Shown piece by piece: positions 54,353 through 63,130 of a stretch of DNA of 64,000 nucleotides; within the stretch, counting starts at the first letter, position 1, and every line of letters begins with the position of its first letter. This stretch comes from Clostridium aceticum. Its GTDB lineage: Bacteria; Bacillota; Clostridia; Peptostreptococcales; Natronincolaceae. Position numbers and translations under genes: made by a program. The stretch spans positions 1,975,418 to 2,039,417 of the forward strand of contig NZ_CP009687.1 of assembly GCF_001042715.1 (NCBI RefSeq). Direction: 5' to 3'. The notes below the pieces were generated by a model. The model saw only the letters and a program-made list of their open reading frames with translations. It did no database searches and was not told the DNA's origin.

Positions 54353-54709
54353 CTATTTTCCCCCTTGGATATCATATTCTTGACAATTAAAAATTAACCC
54401 TATGTTTTTATCATACCCTTATTCTATAGATAACCAACTACAAAGCTTAACAAAATGCAGACTGGAGTGAATTGCTAACATTGTTCATTTCTGAAACCGC
54501 AGGAAGGCGTATTTTGTTAAGGCATAAAATTGGTTATCTATATAAACTATCAACCTAATAGTTTAAGTTATACACCTAACTTAACTTGTGCAACTTTTTA
54601 ACTACTTTGAGAGAAAATTAAATATATTTAATTTTCACCACTACCCTAAATAATTGTACAACTCAAGTTATCAATTATTGAAAATATCTTAGATTAAAAA
54701 ATAAAGAGT
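54353..54709. other. Repeat-filled gap between rpsA-like and cheR genes
   Basis: No gene. It holds the palindrome-ended element at 54425-54542, a perfect 24-base palindrome at 54613-54636 (arms GAAAATTAAATA and its complement), and the terminator of the S1-protein gene at the right end. Confidence 0.6.
54425..54542. repeat. Palindrome-ended intergenic element C (TATAGATAACCAA ends)
   Basis: TATAGATAACCAA at 54425-54437 is the exact inverse complement of TTGGTTATCTATA at 54530-54542. A second inner pair, CTTAACAAAAT (54446-54456) with ATTTTGTTAAG (54511-54521), continues the stem. The interior is non-coding. Size (118 bases) and ends match element A at 23602-23717. Confidence 0.7.
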
Positions 54710-54724
54710 CTAGGACTCTTTATT
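54696..54724 (-). terminator. Terminator overlapping the end of the S1-protein gene
   Basis: AATAAAGAGTC at 54700-54710 pairs perfectly with GACTCTTTATT at 54714-54724. The TAG stop of the S1-protein gene forms the loop. On the minus strand TTTTTTAATC follows. Confidence 0.8.
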
Positions 54725-55876
54725 TTCATTTGAAGCATCTAAGGTATCTACCACATCACCAATAGTCACATGATCCTCTTGACTAGTATATTCATTAACA
54801 ATTTCTTCTTTGTTTTCCTCTGCAGCAGTGATACTTAAACTAATTCGTTTTTCTTCTTTATTAATGTCTAGTATTTTTACCTTTACGCTTTGATTGATGC
54901 TTAAAACATCACTGGCTTTTGCGATATGTTTTTCGCTAATTTGTGATATATGAACCAATCCATCTAATCCAGGTTCCAATTCAACAAACGCTCCAAATTC
55001 TACCATCTTTACTACTTTACCTTCAACAACATCTCCAACCTTATAGTTTTCTTCAATATGCTTCCATGGTTGAGGTTGTGTATTTTTTATGCTTAAAGAA
55101 ATTTTTCCTGCCTCTTTATCAAAGTCTAAAATTTCTACTTCCACTGCTTCTCCAGTCTTTAAAACCTCTGAAGGATGCTTCACTCTTCCCCAAGAAATTT
55201 CTGAAATATGGACTAGTCCATCAATTCCACCTATATCTACAAATGCTCCAAAATCTGTGATCTGTTTCACTTCTCCTTTTATTCTATCACCTTTTTGAAG
55301 ATTGCTAAAAACTTCATTTTTCTTTTCTTTAAACTCTTCCCTTAATACCACTTTTCTAGATAATACTACTTTATTCTTTCTACGATCTAATTCTATAATC
55401 TTTGTATTAAAGCTTTTGCCTATGAATGATCTTAGATCATCTACATATTTATCAGATAATTGGCTAGCAGGTATAAAACATCGAATTCCACGGCATATGG
55501 CTATTACACCACCCCTAACAGCTTCTATTACCTTTGTTTCCACTAAAGATTGTGATTCTTTAATCTTTTCTAAGTCTTCCCATCCTTTTTCAGCATCTAC
55601 TTTCTTCTTAGATAATAGCACATTACCATCACCATCATCCACTTTGATAATATAAACTTTAATTTCTTCCCCAATCTGAGCTACATCATGAGGATTTACT
55701 GAAGTATCGTTAGATATTTCATTTCTTGGTATAATCCCATCAGATTTATAACCAACATTTACAGTAATCTCGTCATCAGTAACATTAATTACCCTACCAG
55801 TTACTATATCACCTCTATGTAGTCTCACCATAGATTTTTCTATTTCTTCCATAAAGTTTTCCATTTCATTACTCAT
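54710..55876 (-). CDS. rpsA: S1-domain RNA-binding protein (RpsA-like)
   Basis: A 388-residue protein with four S1 RNA-binding domains, starting near residues 17, 102, 190 and 275. Each has the repeated GDIVTGRVINV, GVIAICRGIRCFIPASQLS, GDRIKGEVKQITDFGAFVDIGGIDGLVHISE type pattern. It is the short Firmicute form of ribosomal protein S1. It follows ispH and cmk, the common clostridial order cmk-ispH-rpsA. In some clostridia it is fused to IspH; here the two are separate genes 22 bases apart. Confidence 0.92.
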   Translation of the reverse strand: MSNEMENFMEEIEKSMVRLHRGDIVTGRVINVTDDEITVNVGYKSDGIIPRNEISNDTSVNPHDVAQIGEEIKVYIIKVDDGDGNVLLSKKKVDAEKGWEDLEKIKESQSLVETKVIEAVRGGVIAICRGIRCFIPASQLSDKYVDDLRSFIGKSFNTKIIELDRRKNKVVLSRKVVLREEFKEKKNEVFSNLQKGDRIKGEVKQITDFGAFVDIGGIDGLVHISEISWGRVKHPSEVLKTGEAVEVEILDFDKEAGKISLSIKNTQPQPWKHIEENYKVGDVVEGKVVKMVEFGAFVELEPGLDGLVHISQISEKHIAKASDVLSINQSVKVKILDINKEEKRISLSITAAEENKEEIVNEYTSQEDHVTIGDVVDTLDASNENKES

Positions 55877-55898
55877 TACATCTGCCTCCTTAAATTCA

Positions 55899-56741
55899 TT
55901 ATATATTTCTTAGTTTTTGTATAATTTCATTTATAACCCATTTAGGTGTAGATGCTCCAGCAGTAACACCTACAAGATCATATTGTTTCAATGCTTCAAC
56001 AGGTAAATCCTTAGAAGTTTCTACATGAAATGTAGCCTCAGGTCTAATATCATTACAGATAGAAACCAGTTTTTGTGTATTAGAACTGTGGTAGCCGCCT
56101 ATAACAATCATCGCATCTACCTTTTCTGCCAAATCCTTTGCTGCTTTTTGTCTCTGTTTTGTAGCTGAACAAATTGTATTAAACTTAGTAACCAGTCTTG
56201 CTTTTTTCTCTAATACAGCAGAAATTTTTTCAAATTGAGCAATTGACATTGTCGTTTGCACCACTATACACAATTTATCAACATCAGGAACATTTTCTAC
56301 CTCTTTTTCTTCTTGGATAATTAAAGCCTTATTGTCACACCATCCATTAATTCCTATTACTTCTGGATGTTGAGGATTTCCAATGATAGCAATTGCATAA
56401 CCTTTTTTATAATACTCTTCTACAATCGTTTGTATTCTTTTTACAAAGGGGCAAGTTGCATCTATAAGGGTTAAAGTCATTTTATCGGCAGTTTCATATA
56501 CGCTTTTAGGGACACCATGAGACCTAATAATAACAGAACCCTCTTGTATAGACCCTATGTCTTCAGTTACCATAACCCCTCTTTCTTCCAACTCCTTTAC
56601 AACTTGTACATTATGTATTAAAGGTCCAAGAGAAAAAATTTTTTGACTTTTGTCCTTGTGATCTAGCTCTTCAAAGGTAGTAGTAATTGCTTTTTCCACC
56701 CCAAAGCAAAATCCTGAGTAGTCAGCTAAAGTTACTTTCAT
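55899..56741 (-). CDS. ispH: 4-hydroxy-3-methylbut-2-enyl diphosphate reductase (IspH/LytB)
   Basis: A 280-residue IspH that makes IPP and DMAPP in the last step of the MEP pathway. The three Fe-S cysteines are in SGFCFGVEKAI, DATCPFVKR and TICSATKQRQ. The catalytic-site motifs RSHGVPKSVYE and GNPQHPEVIGI are intact. The ATG at 56741 has GGGAGGTAAGTG upstream; a GTG one codon earlier is less likely. Confidence 0.96.
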   Translation of the reverse strand: MKVTLADYSGFCFGVEKAITTTFEELDHKDKSQKIFSLGPLIHNVQVVKELEERGVMVTEDIGSIQEGSVIIRSHGVPKSVYETADKMTLTLIDATCPFVKRIQTIVEEYYKKGYAIAIIGNPQHPEVIGINGWCDNKALIIQEEKEVENVPDVDKLCIVVQTTMSIAQFEKISAVLEKKARLVTKFNTICSATKQRQKAAKDLAEKVDAMIVIGGYHSSNTQKLVSICNDIRPEATFHVETSKDLPVEALKQYDLVGVTAGASTPKWVINEIIQKLRNI

Positions 56742-56783
56742 CACTTACCTCCCTTTAGATATAACATAACTTTTTCTATGTAT

Positions 56784-57458
56784 CTAAAGATTTTTTTGAT
56801 TTTCAAGTTTATTCTTTGTTATTTGTTGTATTTTTTCTACAACAACCTCTACATCTAACCCAGTAGTATCTATTATAATAGCATCTGCTGCCTTTACTAA
56901 AGGTGCAAATTCCCTCTCTGTATCAATTTTATCTCTTTCCTTAATTGAATTTATAACATCAGTAAAATTGATCTGTTGTTGCTTTTGTAGAAGTTCAGTG
57001 TATCTTCTATTGGCTCTTTCTTCAATAGATGCAGTTAAAAACACTTTTATGTGGGCATTAGGCAAAACATATGTACCAATATCCCTTCCGTCCATTACAA
57101 CACTATGATCAGCAGCAATTTTTCTTTGTAGATCGACAAGAATTTTTCTTACCTCTGGGATTTGTGCAACATATGAAACATGTTTTGTTACTTCTTGACT
57201 TCTAATTTCTTCCTTTACAAGGTGACCATCTATGTATACGTCCTCATGAAGAAGCGTAATACTTGTATCTTCGGCTAACTTAATAATTTTATCCTTGCTA
57301 TTTATTTCTATCTTTTCCTTTAAAACTTTATAAGTCAAAGCTCTATACATGGCTCCTGTATCAATATAAGTTATATTTAGCCTTTCAGCTAGTTTTTTAG
57401 CAATGGTACTTTTCCCTGCTCCAGCTGGACCATCAATGGCTATTTGTAAATTACCCAA
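56784..57458 (-). CDS. cmk: Cytidylate kinase (Cmk)
   Basis: A 224-residue CMP/dCMP kinase. The P-loop is AIDGPAGAGKSTIAKKLAE, the nucleotide-binding TYIDTGAMYRALTY follows, then VVMDGRDIGTYVLPNA and RANRRYTELL. Full length. It is the first gene of the cmk-ispH-rpsA operon. A hairpin with AACCACC/GGTGGTT arms lies at 57485-57502 just upstream; its role is unclear. Confidence 0.96.
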   Translation of the reverse strand: MGNLQIAIDGPAGAGKSTIAKKLAERLNITYIDTGAMYRALTYKVLKEKIEINSKDKIIKLAEDTSITLLHEDVYIDGHLVKEEIRSQEVTKHVSYVAQIPEVRKILVDLQRKIAADHSVVMDGRDIGTYVLPNAHIKVFLTASIEERANRRYTELLQKQQQINFTDVINSIKERDKIDTEREFAPLVKAADAIIIDTTGLDVEVVVEKIQQITKNKLENQKNL

Positions 57459-57737
57459 TTATATTCCTCCTATGAAAGTGTTGAAACCACCAAAAGGTGG
57501 TTACTTGTAACGTTAACCTGTCTAATGATGACATACACTATTAAAATTATACATTAATTTTAACAATTACTCAAGTATTCTTAAATTTGGATAAAAGACA
57601 AAATTTCTATATTACTATCTATTGTGAACCCCTTGTAAAAAATGTTGTTTTTAATAGTAGAAGAAACAAAAAAATTATAATTTTTTTCTTGCTGAGCATA
57701 ATATAGACTATAGTAACAGTTAAATTTATTCCGGTAA

Positions 57738-58346
57738 TTAAGCCTTTATATGGCAAGTATCATTATATTGCAATAATACTGGACCATATTCCCTGTAATC
57801 TATAATATTAATACTGCAATTGTCTTGTTTTAGTCTGTAGTAATTACTTAAATCCATATTCAAAACATGCAGTAACAGTAATTTAATAATAGTGCTGTGA
57901 CTAATCAGCAGTATTCTATTTTTTTCTGTAGTTATCAAAAGCTTTTCTACAAATTTCACAATCCTTTTTTGAGCAAATTTTAAATCTTCACCTTCAGGAA
58001 TAGAGGCTTCTTGCGGAAAATTTCGCCATTTTTTAAATTCTTTAGGATAAGACTGTAAGATTTCTTCATGGGTAAGTCCTTCCCACTTTCCAAAATTCAT
58101 CTCATTTAAACCTTCTTCATAATAACAAGGCACCTTGAGTTGACTTTTTATAATCATCGCTGTAGATTTTGCCCTATTTAAATAGCTGGTATAAATAATT
58201 TCAATGTTTTCTTTTAATAGCCTATCCGCCAATAAATGTGCTTGTATTAAACCTTTCTTTGTTAGTTCAGAGTCTTGTATTCCTTGGGTTTTTCCCAACA
58301 GGTTCCAGTTGGTTTCCCCATGTCTTACAATATATAATTTTTTCAT
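57738..58346 (-). CDS. Histidine phosphatase family protein (phosphoglycerate mutase/CobC-like)
   Basis: A 202-residue member of the histidine phosphatase superfamily. The catalytic RHGETNWNLLGKTQG stands at residue 8, the acid residue is in EGLNEMNFGKWEGLTHEEI, and the second His is in ILLISHSTIIKLLL. It may be alpha-ribazole phosphatase (CobC), which would suit a B12-making cell, or a general sugar-phosphate phosphatase. It is far from the bza operon, so the CobC reading is only a possibility. GGAGAG precedes the ATG. Confidence 0.88.
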   Translation of the reverse strand: MKKLYIVRHGETNWNLLGKTQGIQDSELTKKGLIQAHLLADRLLKENIEIIYTSYLNRAKSTAMIIKSQLKVPCYYEEGLNEMNFGKWEGLTHEEILQSYPKEFKKWRNFPQEASIPEGEDLKFAQKRIVKFVEKLLITTEKNRILLISHSTIIKLLLLHVLNMDLSNYYRLKQDNCSINIIDYREYGPVLLQYNDTCHIKA

Positions 58347-58466
58347 ATTTTTCTCTCCACAGTTTCGTTTTCATTTTATTTATGCTCAAAAAAGAAATAA
58401 ATTATTACAGTATTTCATGTAATCCTTACAAATCTTTCATTATGGATCAAATTTTCCTAAGAACTC

Positions 58467-58500
58467 AAAAAAAACTAGAACACCTTTTAGAGTGTCCTAG
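58467..58500 (-). terminator. Terminator after RpiR-type regulator gene
   Basis: CTAGAACAC at 58475-58483 pairs with GTGTCCTAG at 58492-58500, with one mismatch or wobble. On the minus strand eight T residues follow. Confidence 0.8.
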
Positions 58501-58512
58501 TAACGTAGAGTT

Positions 58513-59394
58513 TTACTTTTCTCTATCATAAACATGATACTTATCCCATAAACCTTCTAGTTTATTAAAATATCTTGTGATTTCTTCCTTTTCTCTCATT
58601 CCAACTGATATGATGAGTGCATTGATTAAGCTCAAAGGAGCTACTAACGAATCTACAAAAGAAGCCATATTGTTTTTGGCTGTTAGACAATGGTCAGATA
58701 GTTCATAGATTGGAGACATGATACTATCGGTAATAGAAACAATGGTTGCCTTTTGTTCCTCTGCATATTTAAGGACTTCTACAGTTCTATTTGAATATCT
58801 AGGAAAACTGATTCCTATAACTAAGTCTTTTTCTGATACTCTAAGCATTTGTTCAAAAATATCGCTAATACCATAACCTACTACCTTTACATTATCTAAA
58901 ACTAAGTTTAAATAGAAGCCAAGATATTGTGCTAAAGCAGTGGAGCTTCTTAAACCAATAATGTAGATTTTTTCAGCAGATAATATTTTATCTACAACTG
59001 ATTGAAATGCTTGATAGTCCATGTTCTCCTGCGTTGCACGAATATTGTCTATATCAGACTTAAACATTTTCTTTAAGATTACTTCTTCATCAGAATAATC
59101 TCTAGACATCTCAACCCTTTGTACAGTTGTAAGCTTAATTTTAATAATATTTTGTAATCCTTTTTGCAGCTGAGGGTAACCATCAAATCCTAAGGCATTT
59201 GCAAATCTAACTACTGTGGATTCACTAACATTTACGGTCTTAGCTAGTTTAGATGCAGTCATAAAAGCAGCTTTATCATAATTATCTATAATATATTGAG
59301 CAATTAGCTTTTGTCCCTTGCTTAATTTGGTAAAGTTCTTTTGAATTTCAAGTATTAAGTCTTTTTTTTCTTCTATCATCATTGACCTCATCAT
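58513..59394 (-). CDS. MurR/RpiR-family transcriptional regulator
   Basis: A 293-residue regulator. The N-terminal helix-turn-helix of the RpiR family is at residues about 10-80 (AAFMTASKLAKTVNVSESTVVRFANALGFDGYPQLQ). A sugar-isomerase (SIS) domain with IYIIGLRSSTALAQYLGFYLN and GISFPRYSNRTVEVL fills residues 130-260 and probably senses a phosphosugar. No obvious target operon is adjacent. Several ATG codons compete at the start; one at 59379 has GAGGT at suitable spacing. Confidence 0.9.
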   Translation of the reverse strand: MMRSMMIEEKKDLILEIQKNFTKLSKGQKLIAQYIIDNYDKAAFMTASKLAKTVNVSESTVVRFANALGFDGYPQLQKGLQNIIKIKLTTVQRVEMSRDYSDEEVILKKMFKSDIDNIRATQENMDYQAFQSVVDKILSAEKIYIIGLRSSTALAQYLGFYLNLVLDNVKVVGYGISDIFEQMLRVSEKDLVIGISFPRYSNRTVEVLKYAEEQKATIVSITDSIMSPIYELSDHCLTAKNNMASFVDSLVAPLSLINALIISVGMREKEEITRYFNKLEGLWDKYHVYDREK

Positions 59395-59954
59395 CCTATT
59401 TATTATTTTTAAAGTATTTTTTACATTAGTTTTTTAATTATTTACTCTCTTTTGCTAATCTACACCCCTCTGCTAATGTATATTTACTTAGATCTCCTGT
59501 ACCTTTTAGAACAATATTTGTCACTATAATTAAAATACCATCCTCCTTCAAGGTGTTAATATATTTATCATATAGCTTCTGGTCTATAGGATTGAGATTG
59601 GATAATATTTTTTCCATCTAAAATCCTTGCCTCTGCTAAGATAATACCTCCTAAAATTAACCCTTGTCACCAAAACTATTGGGTATAACCTTTTGTTGCG
59701 TCTTTTTCTTTAACGTAGGGGATATTAGTAGTTATTTGTTGATAGCACTAATATTATCAGTGATTTTTAAATATTCCTTTGTATATTAAAAGTTCTTATT
59801 CTTAAATCAAAGGTTTCTATTAATTTAAGAATAACAAATTTCCTCAGGATTTGCAATTTAAATTTCAGATTCAAGGGGGTTTTATTTTTTTTGCAATATT
59901 CAATTCATTTATTGCAGATTTTTTGCAAAAAAGAAGATAGCCTTTAATATTAGG
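59395..59954. other. Gap with apparent remnants of a degraded gene
   Basis: Apart from the short ORF at 59438-59617, the minus strand shows coding-like fragments in shifting frames. One reads GDKG then LILGGIILAEARILDGKN, directly upstream of the short ORF and one frame off. Stops interrupt them. The pattern suggests a decayed gene, perhaps with an end resembling ROK-family proteins; this is a weak impression. AT-rich sequence fills the remainder. Confidence 0.35.
59438..59617 (-). CDS. Short ORF, possibly remnant of a decayed gene
   Basis: A 59-codon frame starting MEKILSNLNPIDQKLYDKY and ending in LAEGCRLAKESK. Codon use and the hydrophobic strand GILIIVTNIVL look like coding sequence, but only a weak AAGGA lies upstream of the ATG. 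The frame just before it reads on as a coding-like segment in another phase. It may be the tail of a frameshifted gene or a small gene in its own right. Confidence 0.35.
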   Translation of the reverse strand: MEKILSNLNPIDQKLYDKYINTLKEDGILIIVTNIVLKGTGDLSKYTLAEGCRLAKESK

Positions 59955-59958
59955 CTAT
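59937..59958 (-). terminator. Terminator after surE
   Basis: ATAGCCT at 59937-59943 pairs with AGGCTAT at 59952-59958, overlapping the surE stop codon. On the minus strand TTCTTTTTTG follows. Confidence 0.65.
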
Positions 59959-60719
59959 ACTTCAAAATTCCATTGTTTTATTTTTTCAAATGTTTTAAAG
60001 TGTGTTAGATCAAAGTGTATAGGTGTAATAGAAATGTAGTTGTTTTGCAGTGCTATAATATCGCTGGTTTGATTTTGTTCTAAATCCATCACTGTACCAG
60101 AAATCCAGAAATAGGAATTACCTCTGGGGTCCTTTCTTTCGATAAAGGAATTCTCATACTTTCTAACACCTAGTGTAGTTACTTTAACCCCTTTTAGTTC
60201 TTTTTTTGAACAAGTAGGATAGTTAATATTTACAATGGTATCCTTTAAATCTTGATGATGAAAGATTTCTTCTGCAATCTTGCAAATAAACTGTGCTGCA
60301 TCCTCATACTGTGTAATATCTGTACTGCCCATAGACACTGCTATCGAAGAAATATCCATAATAGCTGCTTCTACTGCTGCCGACACAGTACCAGAATAAA
60401 TTACATCTGTCCCTAGATTAGGACCATTATTGATACCTGAAATAACAATATCAGGCTTTCTATCCTTTAATAACGCCTCCGCCGCCAGCTTTACACAGTC
60501 TGCTGGTGTTCCATTGATAGAGTAGGCCTCTATAGAAGTATCAAAAAATTTAACTTTATCTACTCTTAAGGGATGGTGAATAGTAATAGCATGTCCCGTT
60601 GCACTTCTTTCCGTATTAGGTGCTGCAACAATGACTTCTCCAACACTTTGCAGTGTTTTTGCTAGTACATAGATACCTTCTGCAAATATCCCATCATCGT
60701 TGGTAATTAAAATTCTCAT
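59955..60719 (-). CDS. surE: 5'-nucleotidase / survival protein SurE
   Basis: A 254-residue SurE nucleotidase that removes phosphate from nucleoside 5'- and 3'-monophosphates. The metal-binding start ILITNDDGIFAEG, the SINGTPADCV segment and VISGINNGPNLGTDVIYSGTVSAA are conserved. Full length. GGAGGAAGTTT precedes the ATG. It is transcribed alone. Confidence 0.95.
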   Translation of the reverse strand: MRILITNDDGIFAEGIYVLAKTLQSVGEVIVAAPNTERSATGHAITIHHPLRVDKVKFFDTSIEAYSINGTPADCVKLAAEALLKDRKPDIVISGINNGPNLGTDVIYSGTVSAAVEAAIMDISSIAVSMGSTDITQYEDAAQFICKIAEEIFHHQDLKDTIVNINYPTCSKKELKGVKVTTLGVRKYENSFIERKDPRGNSYFWISGTVMDLEQNQTSDIIALQNNYISITPIHFDLTHFKTFEKIKQWNFEV

Positions 60720-60833
60720 AAACTTCCTCCTCTAAATAATAAATTAATTTAATTATATATCCTGCATGTATTACAAATACTATAGTAACTTAAACATACT
60801 TAATAACCAGAATCTTATATATGAGGTGATCTT

Positions 60834-61475
60834 TTGATTCAAATAGATGATGCAGGCAGCGGCAGCTTACTAGGTGGAACAGTAATAGGTGTAATAAGAA
60901 CAGAAACCAGTGAATTTCAATATGACGTTATTCCCTTGGAATATTATAAGGGTGAAAACTTTGATAATAAATCTTATATCAATTATGTTGTTACAATCGT
61001 AGAAGAAATCTTTCAAAATTTACATGTTAAAAAAGAAGAGGAGATTGAAATATGTCGTGGTTATATGTTTGATGTGCTAGATTTGTGGCTCAGTGAAAAT
61101 GGTTATAAGTTCACTAGAACAGAAATCAAAGAACCTCTTCAAAGTAAGATAGAGACAGCTTTTGAGGGATATGCCATACAATTAGGACTGCCTCAAAAGT
61201 TTATAAGCTATACAAAATACCCTTTTCATTTTCATAGGATATTAAAATGGGTTTATGCTGACTATGAAAATCGAAGTCTGCTTTGCAAAACTGGATGGAA
61301 AAGCTGGAAAAAGTTCGGCAATTTATCTATAGAATATAATAAAGAGTCTATTAAAAGTAATAACATCATTTGTTTAAAATGCTATGAAGTCATTCCTAAA
61401 AATACTACGGTAACAGCAATTACCTATTACAGCAATAAACTTCATAAAGTATTTGTTCACAACGAATGTATCTAA
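60834..61475 (+). CDS. Conserved clostridial-type protein of unknown function with zinc-ribbon-like tail
   Basis: A 213-residue protein I do not recognise by name. The N-terminus IDDAGSGSLLGGTVIGVI, followed by an alternating strand pattern, resembles the first beta-hairpin of an RNase H-like fold. The C-terminus holds CLKC and, 30 residues later, HNEC, a likely zinc site. The middle is rich in aromatic residues. The start is TTG with GAGGTGAT upstream. It diverges from surE and converges on the carboxyltransferase gene. Confidence 0.7.
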   Translation: MIQIDDAGSGSLLGGTVIGVIRTETSEFQYDVIPLEYYKGENFDNKSYINYVVTIVEEIFQNLHVKKEEEIEICRGYMFDVLDLWLSENGYKFTRTEIKEPLQSKIETAFEGYAIQLGLPQKFISYTKYPFHFHRILKWVYADYENRSLLCKTGWKSWKKFGNLSIEYNKESIKSNNIICLKCYEVIPKNTTVTAITYYSNKLHKVFVHNECI

Positions 61476-61477
61476 AG

Positions 61478-61498
61478 GGCTCCTACTTTTTAGGAGCC
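61478..61498. terminator. Terminator between convergent genes
   Basis: GGCTCCTA at 61478-61485 pairs perfectly with TAGGAGCC at 61491-61498 around CTTTT. It separates the unknown gene from the convergent carboxyltransferase gene. Confidence 0.75.
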
Positions 61499-61513
61499 TT
61501 CGACTTATTTACT

Positions 61514-62914
61514 TTATATAGGATGGGTTTTTTCTTCTTCATTATATAAAGCAGATTCTATTTTATACTTTTCAGCCCATCTTTCTTTAAAGAAGTTCAT
61601 AGCAATCTGTGGGAATAGTGCATAAGAAAGAACATCCTCCTCTTGTTCTAGATATTCTTTCATTTCCTCTCTTAAAAAAGGTAATTGAGGTGGAATAAAA
61701 TCCGCTGGTCTTTCTGTCATTACCTCTTTTTCTCCTATAATTTTTTGTTTTACTTCTTCCTTGATAGGTGTTGTTGCTTGCCCATATAATCCAGCAACAT
61801 AGTCCTTAATTTCTTTTGGTACCATTTTATAATCTTCACCAATGATAACATTAAATAGTGCTTGGGTTCCAATCATTTGACTCATAGGAGTAACTAAAGG
61901 TGGGTAACCTAGGTCTCCTCTTACCCTTGGAACTTCTGCTAATACTTCTTCAAATTTATCAAGCTTATTTTGCTGTTTTAGTTGAGAAATCAAGTTAGAT
62001 AACATTCCCCCTGGCACTTGATAAATTAAAGTATTTACATCTACGCCTAGTACTTTAGGGTCAATAAGTCCTTCGTCTAAATACTTATCTCTTAAAGGCC
62101 TAAAGTAATCAGCTATTTCACTTAGTAGTTCTAGCTTCATCCCTGTATCATAAGGCGTATTCTTTAAAGCAGCCACAATAGGTTCTGTAGGAGGTTGAGA
62201 AGTTCCTAAAGCCAATGGAGAGATGGCTGTATCCACAACATCGACTCCAGCTTCAATCGCCTTCAGATAGGTCATAGAAGCAATACCACTGGTATAATGA
62301 GTATGTAATTGGATAGGAATACTTACAGCTTCTTTTAATTGTTTTATTAGATCATAGGCTACATAAGGGGTCAATATTCCCGACATATCTTTGATACAAA
62401 TTGAATCGGCTCCAATGTCCTCCATTTCTTTAGCCTTTTTCACATAGTAGGATAAATTATGTACAGGACTGATGGTATAAGAAATTGCACACTGTGCATG
62501 CCCTCCCTCTTGGTTTGTTACCCTTAAAGTCGTTTCTAAGTTTCTTATATCATTTAATGCATCAAAAATTCGGATAATGTCTATGCCATTATAAATTGCT
62601 TTTTTAACGAACTCACTTACCACATCATCGGCATAGTGTTTATAACCTAGAAGATTTTGTCCTCTTAATAGCATTTGTAGTTTTGTTTTTTTTACTTTTT
62701 TTCTTATACTTCTTAGTCTTTTCCAAGGATCTTCCTTTAGAAATCTTAAGCAGGCATCAAAGGTTGCACCCCCCCACATTTCTAAGGAGTGATAGCCTAC
62801 TTCATCCATCTTTTCTGCAATAGGCAGCATATCTTCTGTTTTCATTCTGGTTGCCAGCAGCGATTGGTGTGCGTCTCTAAAAGCAGTTTCTGTAATCTTC
62901 AACTTTGGTTTCAC
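61514..62914 (-). CDS. oadA: Oxaloacetate decarboxylase alpha / pyruvate carboxylase subunit B-type carboxyltransferase
   Basis: A 466-residue carboxyltransferase with the DRE-TIM barrel: TAFRDAHQSLLATRM at residue 9, LEMWGGATFDACLRFL, the carboxylated-lysine motif SICIKDMSG and the metal-binding LHTHYTSG. The PYC/OADA-specific second domain follows to the end. It stops before any biotin-carrier domain, so biotin must be carried by a separate subunit not in this window. It could belong to oxaloacetate decarboxylase, pyruvate carboxylase or a transcarboxylase. The GTG start has GGAGGG upstream. Confidence 0.9.
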   Translation of the reverse strand: MKPKLKITETAFRDAHQSLLATRMKTEDMLPIAEKMDEVGYHSLEMWGGATFDACLRFLKEDPWKRLRSIRKKVKKTKLQMLLRGQNLLGYKHYADDVVSEFVKKAIYNGIDIIRIFDALNDIRNLETTLRVTNQEGGHAQCAISYTISPVHNLSYYVKKAKEMEDIGADSICIKDMSGILTPYVAYDLIKQLKEAVSIPIQLHTHYTSGIASMTYLKAIEAGVDVVDTAISPLALGTSQPPTEPIVAALKNTPYDTGMKLELLSEIADYFRPLRDKYLDEGLIDPKVLGVDVNTLIYQVPGGMLSNLISQLKQQNKLDKFEEVLAEVPRVRGDLGYPPLVTPMSQMIGTQALFNVIIGEDYKMVPKEIKDYVAGLYGQATTPIKEEVKQKIIGEKEVMTERPADFIPPQLPFLREEMKEYLEQEEDVLSYALFPQIAMNFFKERWAEKYKIESALYNEEEKTHPI

Positions 62915-63130
62915 CTTGTATATCCCTCCAGTGCAATTTAAAACTCATATAGATTCCTCTAAGTACATGAAATACCAAGAAGACAGTTTAATTGTTTTTT
63001 TCTTGACCCTTCCCTTTACAGATCTTTAACTACCCTCATGACCTTTATATTTAGTATTACTGATATGATTATGTAATGATATCAATAATATATAGATAAG
63101 TTGCAATAAAAATTTTACTTTTTTGCAATA

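Noticed and set aside
57485-57502. AACCACC/GGTGGTT hairpin upstream of cmk
   Set aside because: It is a neat stem but has no T-run in either direction and no riboswitch or protein-binding pattern, so no function is claimed.
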